Shown here in pieces: positions 14,448-15,002 of a stretch of 15,002 nucleotides of DNA. The stretch's first letter is position 1; each line of letters opens with the position of its first letter. The notes under the pieces were generated by a model, which saw only the letters and a list, made by a program, of their open reading frames with translations, searched no databases and was not told where the DNA came from. Source of the DNA: an uncultured Collinsella sp. (GTDB lineage: Bacteria; Actinomycetota; Coriobacteriia; Coriobacteriales; Coriobacteriaceae); the NCBI GenBank assembly GCA_902494535.1, contig CABUTO010000046.1, forward strand, positions 1 to 15,002. Direction: 5' to 3'. Position numbers and translations under genes: made by a program.

Positions 14448-14765
14448 ATGGATTGCCTGAAGGTATCAAGCAAATCATCGCCCGCGTCCGTTGCCGGCGC
14501 CATCGCCGGCATGGTCAAGGATGGTGTGCCCGTCAACATTCAGTGTGTCGGCGCCGGTGCGGTCAACCAGGCCATAAAGGCCGTGGCTATTGCGCGCGGT
14601 TTTTTGATTCCAACCGGGTTTGATATTTCCTGCGCGCCCGTGTTCTCCGACATCCTCATTAACGGGGAGTCGCGCACGGCCATCCGTCTTTCTATTTACG
14701 TTCACCAGATCAATCGAGCTGCTATGGATAACGTCGTCATGGATGATGTTAAGCCTGTGGCATAG
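14448..14765 (+). CDS. spoVS: Stage V sporulation protein S (SpoVS) family protein
   Basis: This 105-residue protein matches the small SpoVS family, with an Alba-like fold thought to bind nucleic acid. The conserved core is clear: LKVSSKSSPASVAGAIAGM, VGAGAVNQAIKAVAIARGF, and PVFSDILINGESRTAIRL. In Bacillus SpoVS (86 residues) the protein affects sporulation and septation. The family also occurs in bacteria that make no spores, so a sporulation role should not be assumed here. A C-terminal extension of about 20 residues (IYVHQINRAAMDNVV onward) goes beyond the usual end. The start was chosen from AGGAG 7 bases upstream and agreement with the family N-terminus. It lies between the ATPase gene and miaB, as in the rny-spoVS-miaB order of Firmicutes. 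Confidence 0.93.
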   Translation: MDCLKVSSKSSPASVAGAIAGMVKDGVPVNIQCVGAGAVNQAIKAVAIARGFLIPTGFDISCAPVFSDILINGESRTAIRLSIYVHQINRAAMDNVVMDDVKPVA

Positions 14766-14816
14766 CTTCTGCTTGCCTCGATTCGCCCCCCCTCTCCATC
14801 GTTAGGACTTATGCAC

Positions 14817-15002
14817 ATGGACCAGCGTTCCGTACGCGATATTCTTGCCGGTAAAACCTACTTTATCCGCACCTTTGGCTGCCAGATGAATCAGCACGAC
14901 TCCGAGCGCGTGAGCGGTCTGCTCGATTCGTATGGTTGCCTCATGGCGCTCGATCCCGAGCATGCCGATATTGTTGTCTTCATGACATGCTGCGTGCGCG
15001 CC
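14817..15002 (+). CDS. miaB: tRNA-2-methylthio-N6-dimethylallyladenosine synthase MiaB (partial, 5' end)
   Basis: The first 62 codons are in the window and the rest runs off the right edge. TYFIRTFGCQMNQHDSERV is the MiaB N-terminal signature, with cluster cysteines C22 and C58. MiaB is a radical-SAM enzyme that adds the 2-methylthio group to i6A37 of tRNAs reading UNN codons. The usual NTC before the second cysteine reads MTC here (FMTCCVRA). The ATG at 14817 is chosen because AGGA (14804-14807) is 9 bases upstream. An in-frame ATG at 14811 would leave only 3 bases. The 51-base gap after spoVS contains a run of 7 C (14786-14792) but no terminator. Confidence 0.93.
   Translation, partial: MDQRSVRDILAGKTYFIRTFGCQMNQHDSERVSGLLDSYGCLMALDPEHADIVVFMTCCVRA

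Overview
The window is a gene-dense, GC-rich stretch of bacterial chromosome with all real genes on the + strand. The best guess for the source is an actinobacterium of class Coriobacteriia, probably near Collinsella. This is inferred from codon use (strong G/C at third positions), protein style and gene content; no 16S or other decisive marker is present. The gene order (RNase J, FtsK/SpoIIIE, RodZ-like, PgsA, CinA, RecA, RNase Y, SpoVS, MiaB) closely matches, from memory, the ymfA-spoIIIE-ymfM-pgsA-cinA-recA-rny-spoVS-miaB neighbourhood of Bacillus and other Firmicutes, with local substitutions.

Layout. (1) 1-352 is non-coding leader DNA with a 14-C homopolymer at 141-154. (2) 353-9408 is a tight seven-gene run: rnj (RNase J), ftsK (DNA translocase), a RodZ-like HTH/membrane protein, yajQ, rimO, pgsA and a CinA C-terminal amidase. 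Gaps range from a 1-nt overlap to 27 nt. The run closes with a strong hairpin at 9416-9439. (3) 9440-9665 is the recA control region. It has an array of 11-nt TTTGGTC-type repeats (9515-9580) followed by a near-consensus promoter (TTGACC-17-TATTAT) with a Gram-positive SOS/LexA box in its spacer. (4) recA and recX follow, 11 nt apart. (5) 11519-11735 holds a consensus promoter (TTGACA-17-TACGAT) inside an inverted repeat, then a roughly 160-nt structured leader for rny. (6) rny (RNase Y), a GHKL-type ATPase of unknown role, spoVS and the first 62 codons of miaB fill the rest.

Themes. Both Gram-positive mRNA-decay nucleases, RNase J and RNase Y, are here. So are DNA repair (recA, recX), chromosome segregation (ftsK), cell shape (RodZ-like), phospholipid synthesis (pgsA), and two sister radical-SAM methylthiotransferases that act on ribosomal protein S12 (rimO) and tRNA (miaB). 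No mobile element, CRISPR array, rRNA or tRNA was seen. The items most worth following up are the phased repeat array before recA, the structured rny leader, the RG-rich disordered segment of the RodZ-like protein, and the rny-GHKL ATPase-spoVS cluster.
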